Positions 53,150-64,000 of a stretch of 64,000 nt of DNA are shown one piece after another (positions within the stretch are counted from its first letter, which is position 1; every line of letters begins with the position of its first letter). The stretch is taken from contig NC_133658.1 in NCBI RefSeq assembly GCF_037893015.1, positions 881,175,043-881,239,042 of the forward strand, given 5' to 3'. The DNA is from Macrotis lagotis (taxonomy: Eukaryota > Chordata > Mammalia > Peramelemorphia > Peramelidae). The notes under the pieces were generated by a model that made no database searches, was not told the origin of the DNA, and was given only the letters and a program-made list of their open reading frames with translations. The position numbers were made by a program, and so were the translations under genes.

Positions 53150-53480
53150 AATTTGGGTCCCTTCCAGCCCTAACTTAGGTTCCTTCTAGCCCTATTTTTT
53201 TTTTTTACTACTTTTTACTACCTTCTAGTACAAACATAAAAGTATTTCCCAGCTTTTAGTATTCTCTATTCAAACTCTTACAGCTCTAAAATTTTTTGTT
53301 TTAAGGGACCTAGTAACTGATAACTGTTCGAAGGTCCTTCCCAATGTTTTAAGGACCTTCTTATTTCTGAAATTCTTTGTTCTAAGGTTTCATTCTTCTC
53401 AATTCTGACCTTCCATGCTCTATGGTCCTTCCAAAAATCCTTTCTAGTTCTTAGATACTATGACATTTTCTAAGTAAAAG
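53150..53480 (+). repeat. Degenerate minisatellite, same family as 2373-2672
   Basis: Units such as ggtccttcccaatgttttaa and ccttcttatttctgaaattc recur; many carry the ctagc/ctgac and tgttctaagg-like landmarks. Confidence 0.6.
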
Positions 53481-54104
53481 AATTTTTTTCCCTAAAGAAT
53501 TAGGGCACCTTGTCATCCATTTGAGTCCTAGAGCTAATGTGATAGGTGTGTTTTTCAGGCCAAACTTGTAGAACAAAGCTCCCATTGACATCATCAGAAT
53601 GTCTAGCCTACAATCATAGAATTTGGACCTTAAAGGGACTTCTTTTTCTCAAAGTGTGGAAACAGCTATGAAAACCTCAACTAAATTGGGAGTGGGGGAG
53701 AATATCCTGAATTGCTTCTCAATTCTTACATTTTATTTGTTAGGGATCAAATATAAAACCCTTAATATCCTGTAGATATCACATATAACTCTCAGAACAG
53801 AATGTTAGAACTGAAATGATCTAAGAACATAGAAAAAAGATGTTAGATCAGAGAGGAGCATTTTTCTTTCCCATTTTCTCTTGTTTTGGCAGAACAAAGA
53901 GACTTTTGTTAGGTGATTTTCTCCAGCAGCTGAGACCTGCGGAAAATGTATTACTCAGGCAGATTCTATTGTTCACTAAACGCTAGCCATGGGGCCCAAT
54001 GGCCAAAACTGAGGGTTAATATTTGAGAAATTCAGAGTCCCCCCCTCCCCACCTTGAGGGAAAAACAATCTAGGAATTCATAAGCTTATAGAAAGCTGGG
54101 AAAA

Positions 54105-54250
54105 GCCCGTAGAACATAGAATATTCTCAGAGATGGAAAGAGCATTAGAATAGATGCTAGAACTGGGAGAAAGCCTTAGAACACAGAATCTGAGTGGAGG
54201 CCTTGAAATAATGAAAGAAAATAGGATTTTAGATCTAGGAGAAATTTTTA
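54105..54250 (-). repeat. Degenerate minisatellite, opposite orientation
   Basis: Units like gaacatagaatattctcaga and gctagaactgggagaaagcc correspond to the complement of the unit in the preceding array. A further pair of units is at 35828-35886. Confidence 0.55.
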
Positions 54251-54899
54251 AATGAGTAATGTTCGAAAGAGATATAGAACTTGGGTGGGTCTTTTAATCT
54301 TTTTATGCCTCATTTTACTCATCTGTCAAATGAAGATAATAACTCTTGAACTCTTTATGCTCACTATTCTAAATTTCAGTCTGAATCTATGTTTCAGTAA
54401 ATTGGATTTCTCTTTTTTTGCCTATTCAAAGTCTGTTTACCAACTGTTTGCTTTATCTCTGTCCTAAAGGCCTGGATTCTACATCATGAGGCTATTCAGA
54501 GGATGAACATTGTGGAAAGAGCTTGGACGTAGGGTTGGGAGACCTAATACTTAGTCTCAATTCTCTTACTTTGTAACCTTGAAAAAATCAGAATCACAGT
54601 CTCAGAGGAGACTTCAGTGATCATTCCTTTCAATTTAGCCAGTATCTAATCCAAGAATCTCCTCCATAAAACACTTGGCATGTATTCATTTAACCTCTTC
54701 ATGAGGACCTCCAATGATGAGAAACTTTCCATCTTCCAGGGCTAGGCAGCCCTTCTACCTTAACCATCTCTTATGGTTAATCAACCACTTTCTAGTGGTT
54801 CTTTGTGTTATCATACATTACCTGTATATTTTTGGATATCAGATTTTTAATGATACAGGCATTTATTTATTTCCAGATTTTTACTTAACAACTTTTATC

Positions 54900-57800
54900 T
54901 ATGGGTGGAAGTGGTTGCTTTGGTTCCTGTCCTTGATTATCAAAGAAGACCAAAGTGACACCAGTATGCTTGAGACAAATTACAGTGTGTCCTGTACAGT
55001 GTGGCTGATCAGACCAATAAGAGTAGAATGCTCTACCACAGGTAGGGCACAAATAGTCCATGTGTACACCTGGGATGGGTACTCTAAGCTTTTGGATGTC
55101 ATGTTTCCTTTGGGCTGCTTCAATTCTGCCTTCCTCATAGAATGCAACACCTTCACTGTTGAGGGCATGCCATGCTGGGTAGTCTTGTGTCGGGTGGTGT
55201 CTCCCATGCTGTACAATCATTTCTAAAGTTCTTCAATGAGATCTTCAGGTTGTCCCGGAATTGCTTCTTCTGACCCCCTTGTGAATACTTGCCCTGTTTG
55301 AGTTCTCCATAAAATAGTTTTATTGGCAAGCATATGTCTGGTATTCTAATAATATGTCCAGCCTACCTTAGCAGCACTCTCTGTAGTAATGATGGAATGC
55401 TAGGTAGTTTTAACTCGAGAAAGTGTCTGTTATCTTATCCTGTCAGGTGATCTTCAGAATCTTTCTAAAACAAATGGAAGCCATTCAGTTTCCTTACATG
55501 GCACTGGTAGACTGTCCAGGTCTCACAGGCAAATAGCAATAAGGTCAGCACAACAGCTATGCAGACCTTCAGTTTGATAGTCAGTCTAATACCTCTGCTC
55601 TCCCACACCTTTCTTTTGGAGCTTCCCAAATACTGAGCTAGCTCTGGCAATGCGAGTGTCAACCTCATCCTCAGTGTGAACCTCTTGGAAAGGACACTAC
55701 CAAGGTAAGTGAACTTGTCTATAGTACTCAGAACTTCTTCATTTGCTATAATTGATGGTTCTACATAAGGATGGTGTGATGTTGACTGATGGAGCACCCG
55801 TGTTTTCTTGGTGTTAATTGTTGGACCAAATTGTTGGACCAAAATTAGCAGCAGAGAATCAATCCATATTGTTGCATCTTGGCTTCAGAGGCTGCATTGA
55901 GTACACAATCATCTACAGACAGAAGATCCTGCACCAACATTCCCTCCACTTTGATCTTGGCTTGTAGTCTTTTCAAATTGAAGAATTTGCCATCAGTGCA
56001 GTAAGCTGACCTAGAGGCCATGTTCATCCTCAGTGAAGGTGTTTGATAACATGACTGAAAACATCATGCTAAAAAGCATGGGAGCAAGGATACATCCTTG
56101 TTTTACTCAACTAGTGACTGGGAAATTTCAAGAGCAATCTCCACTATTCAGAACCTGGGGCTGCAGAACTTCATGAGATTGATGTACAATACTGATAAAC
56201 TCCAGGCAACCAAATTTTGACATAATTTTCCATAAACCTTCATGATTGATGCTATCAAAAGACCTTGGTCAGTTCTACAAATATTGTATACAAATCGATG
56301 TTCTATTCCTAGAATTTTTCCTGGGTAGCAAACACCATATCGACTATTCCTCTACCCTTTCTGAAGCCACACTGGCTCTCAGGAGGGTGACCAACTTCCA
56401 GGTGAAGGATCAGCCTATTGAGAAGGACTCTGGCAAGAATCTTAACAGCAATGACTAAAAGAGAAATACCCCCATGATTGTCACAGGACAATCTATTCCC
56501 TTTACCTTTATCGAGATAGGTGATGAAGGCATCCTTGAATTCTTGGGGATAACCTCTGCATGCCATATAACCTGGAAAATTTCAGTCAGTTTTTGGATGA
56601 GCCCCCTTGTAGATTTCAGCTGGAATAGAATCAGCACCATGTGCTTTGCCACTTGAAAGGAGCCTAATGGCATTCAAAACTTCTTTTTCAGTTGGAACTT
56701 CAGTTAGGGATTGATTGATTTCACCTTGAGGTAAGTGGTTAGTGGCTTCTGCATTGATTGATGATGGCTTGTTAAGAACACTATGGAAGTTTTCAGTCCA
56801 TATCTCTAGGATCATGTTCTTATTGTTAATCAATGTGGATCCATCAGTACTGAGTAGCTTAGATGCACCATATGTCTTTGGCCCATAGCCTTCAGGGTAT
56901 CATAAAAGAAGTTTGTTTACTTAGTTTATTATTGTCTGCAGAAAATTGAATTTCATCTGCCTTCTTACTGAACCAAGAGTCCTACATCTCTCTAAGCTTC
57001 ACTTTACTTTGATGGAATTAAATGCTGCCATCTTAGAAATGGATGAACTATCCTGATGGTAAACCCTGTAGAGTTCTAATTTTTCATTTAGCAACTTCTG
57101 TATTTCCCCATTATTTTTATCAAACCAGTCTTGGTGTTTGTGAGTGTTCTGGTCCAGATGAGCAAACGCAGTGCTGTACATCAGATCTTCGAAAGCTGCC
57201 CACTCCTTTTCTGCTCCACTGTTGCCAACTGTGTGTTGACTGTTTTCCCTCCAAGTTAGTAACAAACTATTCCTGTTCAGAGAGACACTCTAATTTCTTG
57301 ACATTAATTCGTTTAGTATTCACTTTGCCTTGAGGGCATCACTTTGGTTGAATGTGAATATTTAGCTTAGGATGAGTCTGTGATAGTCCGACACTCTGCA
57401 CAACACGTTGCCTTTGTCACTCACATCCTGTCTCTTCTCACAATCATATAGTCTAATAAATGCCAATGTTTGCTATAAGGGTGCATCTAGGAAGTTTTTT
57501 TGCATTTAGGTAAATGGAAGACAGTGTTTGTGTTGAGGTCATGAGATGCACAAGTCTTCAGTAGAAGGTGACCATTGCTGTTGCTGTTTCCAACTCCATT
57601 CCTCCCAAGGACCCCTGCCATATCTGGTCATCTGAGCCTACTCTGGCATTAAAGTGATCCAGAATTATAAGCTTCTCCTCTTTTGGTACACTGATGATAA
57701 TTGTCTCCAGTCTTCATAAAATTTTTCTTTAACTTCATCTGTGTTCATCATGGTGGGAGCGTAAGCACTGATGATGGTGGCATGGAGTTTTTCTGGAAGT

Positions 57801-58920
57801 GGCAATCTCATTGTCATGAACTATCATTCACTCAGTTTGGTAGGCATTCAAGAATATTGACTAGATCAGTTTTGATTGTAAAACCCACCCCAGCTTTGCT
57901 GTGTTCCCTTTCACTGTGACCACCACTCCAGAAAAACATGTATCCAGCTCCAACTTCAGTAAGCTAGCCTTCATTTGCCAGCCTTGTTTCACTCAGGGCT
58001 GTTATTTGGATATGATACCTGTTGAGTTCTCTTGCAACAAGAGCTGTTCATTTCTCAGGTCTATTGGATCTTGTGTTGTCTATGAGTGTGTGCACTTTCC
58101 ATGCACTGATGATGAGTGGAATCTTCTTTGAGCAAGTTTTTGTAGATTTTTTTTTTGTGTCTTGACCACATTGGGATTCCTCACCTGCACAGTAATTAGG
58201 CCAGGTTGAGTAAGCAAACAATTTTTAGGGCACCTTTTCTAGTCCCTTCCCCACATCAGGAGGTGAGCAGTGTGATCCTTAAAGGGGCTGCTCAGTCACC
58301 CAGGGGGCTGCCAAATCCCACAGCAGGTTTCAGTGGAGAAATGACCCTATGACCCTGGGGCCGCCTGTGTGCAGGGTTGTGACTACAGCTCCCAGTGTAT
58401 CTGCACCTTCTGCTTCATCACTTGCCTGGCCTGTAGCCGCAGGACTTTGAGGAATGGTTATGAGTGATGACTTGTTGAGTACTTAAATTGGATTTAAGTG
58501 AGGTAGAACTGCATGAAATCACCTGCCTCACTCTCTCTTCCAAAGTCATCATGATCCAGCATAGCAAGACAGAATCAAGACATCTGGTGATAGCTTAGAT
58601 GCAGTGGATGACCTTGGTGTCTTAGATGTATAACCTAGCTCTAAGTGCTCCACAGCACCTGCTTCAACTGACTTTATGGCCATTGGAATAAATTGTTCTC
58701 TACCCATTCCACCAGTGGAAGACTTCAGATGTTTGGGGTAAACACCCCTCACTATTCACTGATGAGTTTGAGACTCCCTTGGTTACCCTCAACCTGGTTT
58801 AGCCTGTCTACTAAAATGGTTTACTGGGGTGTTGCTGCTGTGCATACTTGGAGCCACAGGTGAGAGTTAGGTGATTCAGGTGGTTCAGCAGCCCTCACAC
58901 CAAGGTACTAGTCTTCCTTG
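54900..58920 (-). mobile_element. RTE-clade LINE, nearly full length, decayed
   Basis: On the minus strand about 4.0 kb in the order 5' region, endonuclease, linker, reverse transcriptase, C-terminal zinc knuckle-like part. Recognisable blocks: IISAYAPTMMN (endonuclease, near 57750), HQDWFDKNNGEIQKLLNEK (linker, about 57130), FHSVLNKPSSINAEATN (about 56760), SCDNHGGISLL and SQCGFRKGRG (RT, about 56480 and 56370), KFTYLGSVLS, ACETWTVYQ, and DYLCPTCGRAF (about 55050). The RT box usually FADD reads SVDD and the endonuclease GDFN reads DHFN, and frames are broken, so the copy is dead. A host gene is excluded by the gene order, which is that of a LINE. Confidence 0.88.
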
Positions 58921-60050
58921 AACACATCTTTCCCCACTCATAGAAGAAAGAAAAGCCTGGCAAAGAAGAGCCCATCTTTAGGAATATTAACCATCACATT
59001 GCTTCTAATTGATGACTTCTAAGAAAAAGTTACTTTGAGGAAAATGAATCAAAAATATCTGCTGCAGAATCTCTTACTTCCCTCAAGTCTTAGCTCAAGA
59101 GTTGTTTTCTACTTTCCTGTATTCCCCAGTTACTTTGTGCCTTTCCTTCCTAACTAATTTGTATGTATTTTCTATGTCTTTATAGATGTATGTTTGTCAC
59201 CCCAGAAGAATGTAAGCTCTTTGAGGGCAGGGACTGTTCCATTTTTGTCTTTGTATCCTAAGTAGGTAGTTCAAGTTTTGGAGAAAAGAAGTGCTTAACA
59301 AAATCTTGATGACTGATTATTTGATGATTATCCATACGAGGGATGGATTGATAGAAAGCCTTTCCAATCACTTGGAGTTCTCCTACACCCCTGGAGCATT
59401 AGACTTGCCTCACCAGTCTTCTGCCCTCACCTTGAAAAGACAAAATAGCAAAAGGCCAAGGAAGAGCAATCATATAAACACAAGAGAGAAAATAGAAACT
59501 TAAAAGCTCCTAGAGAATGCTAGCTTGATACCAACTGATAGAATCACTGTCTTTTAAATGTGTTTTCCTGATACCCTAGATCTGGAAGTGATCATAATGG
59601 CAATTACCAGACTGTGTAACATGTGTGTGATTTTTAAAATATGGAAATCTACTCACTTGGATTGTCAGCTTCATTTTCTATTGGGGACCATTCAAAAAAA
59701 CAAACAATTTTCAGTTTACAATCAGAAAACAGGGGACAGCAAGGTTGGGATTTTTTGTGCTGTTTCTGAATTGGACCCAACCAAATTAATTTTCATGTTT
59801 AAATCTATATAAATAGTTGCACAAACTTAAATGACTAATTAATTTCTTTCTCTTACTCATTCAGTTTCTATCGAAGTGAGATCACAAAGACTGAACACCG
59901 AGAAAGGGTTCTATTATTAAAACCACAAGAAAGCCAGAAAGAAAAATTTCCCTCTCTACAATTTCTCTTCTGATTCTGTCTTCACTGACTTATTTCTACA
60001 GAAGATTAAAAAGCTTTGGTATGCATGAGATCAATGAAGACTGTGGAAAA

Positions 60051-60146
60051 TGAGGTGGAAAAAGATTAACCAGTTGTTAACAGCCACATTGGGAGTGGCA
60101 TGTTACATATAGGGGTACACGTCTGCTTGTTGACATCCTTTTAAAA
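60051..60146 (+). repeat. Direct repeat, copy 1 (about 97 bp)
   Basis: Shares about 91% identity with 62651-62751 (about 8 mismatches and two small gaps by eye), including gtggcatgttacata and tctgcttgtt. Outside this interval the two loci do not align. Nature unknown. Confidence 0.8.
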
Positions 60147-60814
60147 TATTGAGTTTCTCAAGGTCTATGGCTATTCTATGCTTTTGTTTTAGAAGAAAAA
60201 AAAATCTATTTTTAGATATGCAAAATAAAAAGGAATGGATCTTCATTCTGTGTAGAAAAAGCCCAAATAGAAGGAAGGTCTTAGACCTCATTCTAACACA
60301 ATTTTATAATCAGTCCCTGAAATAAATGCTGGGAGAGAGAAGATGAGAAGATGCCCATTGAAGTGTAAGGGCAGAGGGTCTAATCCCACTAGATTTTTAT
60401 AAGCCTCTCATGCAATTCCTCAAAGAGCCTCATGGCCAGTTCTCAGATCCTTAAATAGCCCCACTTGAGTTTACTAGAAAGTAAAGCAGTTGTGTATGTT
60501 GGATGTGTCATGCTGGGGAGAGCTAGTTATTCCTCCTGACTCTGATGCCCCATCCGTAGTGGTGCCCTATCTGTAGTGATGCCTCTCTCTTTTCTAGCTC
60601 CCTCCCTCAGGTATGATTTTGTTGCTGGTTGATTCCCTCAGCTCCACCCCTTTGGTTTGATTTGTTTTTCCTCTCAAACCAAATAAAGGAAAGAAACAGT
60701 GGAAAAGGGACATACCCAAGATATCATTTCAATAACAGTTCCATTAAAAAAAACTATACTGGGAAATTAAAATATGAATTGATACTTCTTTTTCTGACTA
60801 ATTTTTGTACCATG

Positions 60815-61075
60815 GTTTTGAAACCTTTCTCTTTCTATCTCTCTGTCTCTAGCTCTCTTTCTTCCCTCTCCCTCTCTCTGTTTCCATTTCTCTCTCTTTG
60901 TATCTCTATCTCTCTTTGTCTCTTTTGCATGTCTCTGTTTCTTTCCTATTCTATCTTTTGCTCTCTGCCTCTTCTCTCTCTCCCTTTCTTTGTTTCATTG
61001 TCTCTCTACATCTCTTTCTGTTTCATTATCTTTCTCTTTGCCTCTTTTCTGCCTATGTCTCTTTCTCTCATCCTA
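60815..61075 (+). repeat. CT-rich simple sequence
   Basis: Imperfect repeats of the type tctctctttgtctc over 260 bp; the open frame across it is composition-driven. Confidence 0.85.
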
Positions 61076-61159
61076 CCCCATTGCCTACCCTACCCCCATA
61101 ACAGATAAATCATGAAATGGTTAATCATTTTATCTTAGAGAAATGGCTTTTTCTATTTT

Positions 61160-61313
61160 GTTTTATTTTAGTTTTTACAAGGCAGTGGGGTTGAATGACT
61201 TGCCCAAGGTCACACAGCTAGGCAATTCTTATGTGTCTGAGACTGGATTTGAACTCAGGTCCTCCTGACTCCAGGGCTGGAGCTCTATCTACTATGCCAC
61301 CTAGCTACCTCTG
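61160..61313 (-). mobile_element. Poly(A)-tailed tRNA SINE
   Basis: ttacaaggcagtggggttga to tatgccacctagctacctct. Intergenic. Confidence 0.83.
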
Positions 61314-61427
61314 AGAAATGGCTTTTTAAAGCAAAAGCAAAACATAAATAAAAAACAAAGACTCAGATTTCTCTTGAGAAAATGAGTGAAAAAGGATGGG
61401 GAAGTAATCCCCAATTCTATACCTTTT

Positions 61428-61546
61428 TTGTTTTTTGGGGTTTTTTTTGCATGACAATGGGGTTAAATTGACTTGATCAAGGATTTGAACTCAGGTTCTC
61501 CTGACTCCAGGGTTCTTGCTTTATTCATTGAGTCACCTAACTGCCC
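61428..61546 (-). mobile_element. Poly(A)-tailed tRNA SINE, internally deleted
   Basis: gcatgacaatggggttaaat joins directly to caaggatttgaactcaggtt, skipping the CORE part; ends cacctaactgccc. Only 115 bp from the previous copy. Confidence 0.75.
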
Positions 61547-62261
61547 TCATATCTGTACCTTCTTAATATATAAATAGTTCCAAATTGGTTCTATTCATAG
61601 AACATAACCCTGCACAACCTGATCACATTTCTGCCCTTTTGGTCTCATTTTGCACTCCCCTTCTAGTTCCCATGTGGTGACATCAGTAGCAATCTGCTCA
61701 CCTATCTGGGTCATCATAATATGTTCATCTTGAACCCCTTCCCACCATTTCCATGATGATGGCTCCCAGCATACTCATTTTCCTTTGGCATAATCCTTCC
61801 CGTCGTATGCTCTTAGGGCCTTACTCATGTGAGACTTCTGCTATCCCTTCCTTATGAATAGAAAGGTTCTAGGTATCACTCATTGATCCACCCACCAGGA
61901 GCTCAAGGAAGGGAGAACTAGAAATTCCTGTCTGCCAGTGAACATTATCTTCAGTGTGACATTACACTAGAAATGAATGAATGCCAAATGTACTTTCTCT
62001 TTCTTGTTTAGTCTTTGTCACAGAGGATGACTTGTTGGGTAGGAGAGAGGGTAGAGTCATATGACCAACAAAATGGCAGAATAGATGCAGTCAGGAAACC
62101 TTCATCACAAATGAAAGGAATTAATTATATGGCAGGGATAGAGTCCTTATGTTCTATAAAATAAAACTGAAACTCATATACATGATAAACTAATTTTAGA
62201 TGAACTAACTTTAGATCTATAGCACTTAAATGTCTAGCTCAATGCTTCTTCCCCACATAAG

Positions 62262-62262
<1 letters not shown>

Positions 62263-62291
<29 letters not shown>
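62263..62291 (+). repeat. (AC)n microsatellite
   Basis: About 14 AC units. Confidence 0.9.
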
Positions 62292-62292
<1 letters not shown>

Positions 62293-62583
62293 CCAAGCTC
62301 AGGCTTGTAGCTGGGTGTCTAGTCATAAAGCCACCTGTAGCTACATAAGAAGTAGCAGATGCTGCTTCTGCCTAGATACATGAAGGAAAGGAGGAGAGAA
62401 AAAGGAAGACTCCGGCTGAAAATATAATGGCGAATGTAGCTTGACTAAAGTTGACCTGTATGTTGGGTCAACTGGGACCAATCCTTTCCTTTTGTAAATT
62501 ACTCAAGGCAGATTTCTAGCTCAATGACCTCCATACCTCCAAATATAAAGACATTGAAGGTGCCTAGGAGGCCATCTTAGACA

Positions 62584-62640
62584 ATCTGATGAGGATGATG
62601 AGGATGATGATGATGTTTGTCCTTTGTTCCTGAAGAACAA
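62584..62640 (-). mobile_element. Fragment of RTE-tailed SINE or RTE 3' end
   Basis: The short sequence gatgatgatgatgtttgtcc followed by tttgttcctgaagaacaa matches the 3' end (in reverse) of the element at 14458; nothing else of it is present. Confidence 0.5.
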
Positions 62641-62650
62641 GGTGGGGAAC

Positions 62651-62751
62651 TGAGGTGGGAAAAGATTAATCAGTTTGTTAACAACCACATTGTGAGTGGC
62701 ATGTTACATACAGGGGTATGTACACATCTGCTTGTTCACATTCTTTTAAAA
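62651..62751 (+). repeat. Direct repeat, copy 2
   Basis: Partner of 60051-60146, 2.6 kb apart and in the same orientation. It directly follows an RTE-type 3' end fragment (62584-62640). Confidence 0.8.
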
Positions 62752-63284
62752 ACGAATATGCAATGAAATCTTTCTTCAAAGAGGTAGAAGCTAAGAGAAA
62801 TGGAACAACAGATTTGGAACCCAAAAACATGGAAGTGGAGGAACATGGGACAGAAGATAAAATGTTAAAAGTATATATTTATTCTGTGCTAACTGTGAAT
62901 ACAAGACATTCAGAAATAAATCATGGATCATGGTCTCACAGAAGAACCTGATAAACCAAAAACCTGAATGTCATAAAAATACCAACTCTCCCCCCCAAAA
63001 GAAATACCTATCTGGAACTTTAGACTATAGACAACAAAACATCAGCTGAGACAATTCCCAAATTGGAAAAAACAACAAAACTTCACATTAAGTGGTTACA
63101 TTAAAAACATCCATGACAAACAACAAATTGTCCAAAAAAGGCACAAAAAAGACTTTTAACTATGAAGGAAGGGCAATTTTAATAACTCAAGGTAGGAGAG
63201 GGAAGAAATATGTTTGCAAATAAATGTGACATAGAAACAGAAGGCATCAATAAATATAGGATACATTTTTAAAAAAATTTATGC

Positions 63285-63434
63285 AGCCAGGTGATGCAGT
63301 GGATAGAGCACTAGCCCTGAAGTCAGGAGGACCTGAGTTCAAATTTAGATTCAGACAGTTAATAATTGTCTAGCTGTTTGACCTTGGGCAAGTCACTCTT
63401 AACCCCATTGTCTTAAATAAATAAAAATTTTAAA
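63285..63434 (+). mobile_element. Poly(A)-tailed tRNA SINE
   Basis: agccaggtgatgcagtggat to aaccccattgtcttaaataa. Plus strand. Confidence 0.8.
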
Positions 63435-64000
63435 AAATGAATGAAGGCAAAGGCTATTTAAATGGATAGTCTGAAAAAATGCCAAATTTATTATTAGTAT
63501 TATTAATAATAGCTAGCATACACAATATGCTAAATTCTTTACAGCTATTATCTCATTTGATCCTCATAACAGTCCCAAGAAGTAAGTGCTGTTATTAACC
63601 CCTTTTTATAGTTGAGGAAACTGAGGCAAGTTAAGTGACTTGTCCAGGACCTCTCTGCTAATAAGCATCTGAAACTAGATTTGAACTTGGACCTTCCTAA
63701 CTCCAGGTCTGGTGCTCTATCCATCATTGCATTACCCAACTATATCCTCCACTAAGAAGGGTTTTTCTTTGTCCCGTTTAGGAACAGGTCCCTGAAAAAA
63801 TGATTCTGAAATGCTCCTCTGGCTAAATACAGCTTATCCTACCCTAGGACTCTATCATTTACCACTGGCAATCACCTTTTATCAGCTGACTCTGAATGAG
63901 AAACCTTTCCTGATTTCCTTGGAGCTGGTATCCTGCAAATATCACTTTTAAAATGAAAACTCTTTGAGGTCAATGAACTTTTTGGTTTTATTTTTCTATG

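Larger units (their letters stand above)
49721..64000. other. Gene-free region downstream of KIAA2013
   Basis: No exon of a known gene was recognised on either strand. It holds SINEs at 50460, 51949, 61160, 61428 and 63285, the RTE copies at 52826 and 54900-58920, minisatellites at 53150-54250, L2/CR1-like pieces and MIR-like fragments (for example 50090-50280, 50850-50960, 63550-63720). 59290-60800 and 61850-63200 are mostly unassigned. By human synteny NPPB would lie further right. Confidence 0.7.

Noticed and set aside
54885..57333. Open frames that might be host genes with a reverse transcriptase-like domain
   Set aside because: Their order and motifs are those of an RTE LINE on the minus strand, with frameshifts and damaged catalytic boxes; the plus-strand frames are shadows.
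62718..63200. 77-codon frame at 62718-62951 and A-rich downstream sequence as a small gene or L1 5' region
   Set aside because: No recognisable motif; the start overlaps the 97-bp direct repeat. Left unassigned.
49721..64000. NPPB or NPPA, expected next to KIAA2013 by synteny
   Set aside because: No natriuretic peptide ring motif (CFG..DRI....GLGC) was seen in any frame I read; in human NPPB lies tens of kb away, so it is probably outside the window.

Overview
The window is eukaryotic, almost certainly from a marsupial. Its interspersed repeats are marsupial in type: tRNA-headed CORE-SINEs ending in a BovB/RTE-like tail (Mar1 type), a second poly(A)-tailed tRNA SINE of the WSINE1/SINE1 type in about 17 copies, an old vertebrate RTE LINE, marsupial L1 3' ends and L2/CR1 fragments. 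The species cannot be fixed from sequence alone.

Two protein-coding genes are present, arranged head to head. On the minus strand, from about 38.2 kb to the left edge, is PLOD1 (lysyl hydroxylase 1). I resolved 17 exons with consistent GT-AG borders and phases. They encode about 610 residues; the last roughly 127 residues, which carry the Fe(II)/2-oxoglutarate ligands, lie beyond position 1. On the plus strand, 44130-48898, is the three-exon orthologue of human KIAA2013, a probable transmembrane protein of 661 residues with no function that I can name. The divergent KIAA2013-PLOD1 pair matches human 1p36.22 (NPPA-NPPB-KIAA2013-PLOD1-MFN2). This synteny is why I call the lysyl hydroxylase PLOD1 rather than PLOD2 or PLOD3.

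Layout: 1-38.2 kb is PLOD1 with repeat-filled introns. 37.7-38.5 kb is its CpG-rich promoter, with a 560-bp pyrimidine tract just inside intron 1. 38.2-43.4 kb is intergenic. 43.4-45.2 kb is the GC-rich promoter and exon 1 of KIAA2013, with a 20-bp triplet repeat and a 42-bp five-copy tandem repeat. 45.2-49.7 kb is the rest of KIAA2013, with two or three candidate poly(A) signals. 49.7-64 kb has no recognisable gene and is dominated by an inverted, decayed but nearly full-length RTE LINE at 54.9-58.9 kb. NPPB and MFN2 were looked for and not seen.

The observations most worth following are: (1) a roughly 95%-identical inverted duplication flanking PLOD1 exons 7-8 at almost equal distance on both sides, one copy inserted in an L1; (2) the 42-bp promoter tandem repeat of KIAA2013; (3) a SINE family that looks like a tRNA/CORE head joined to both ends of the local RTE; (4) a 131-bp higher-order polypurine array in PLOD1 intron 15. 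No novel multi-gene system was found.
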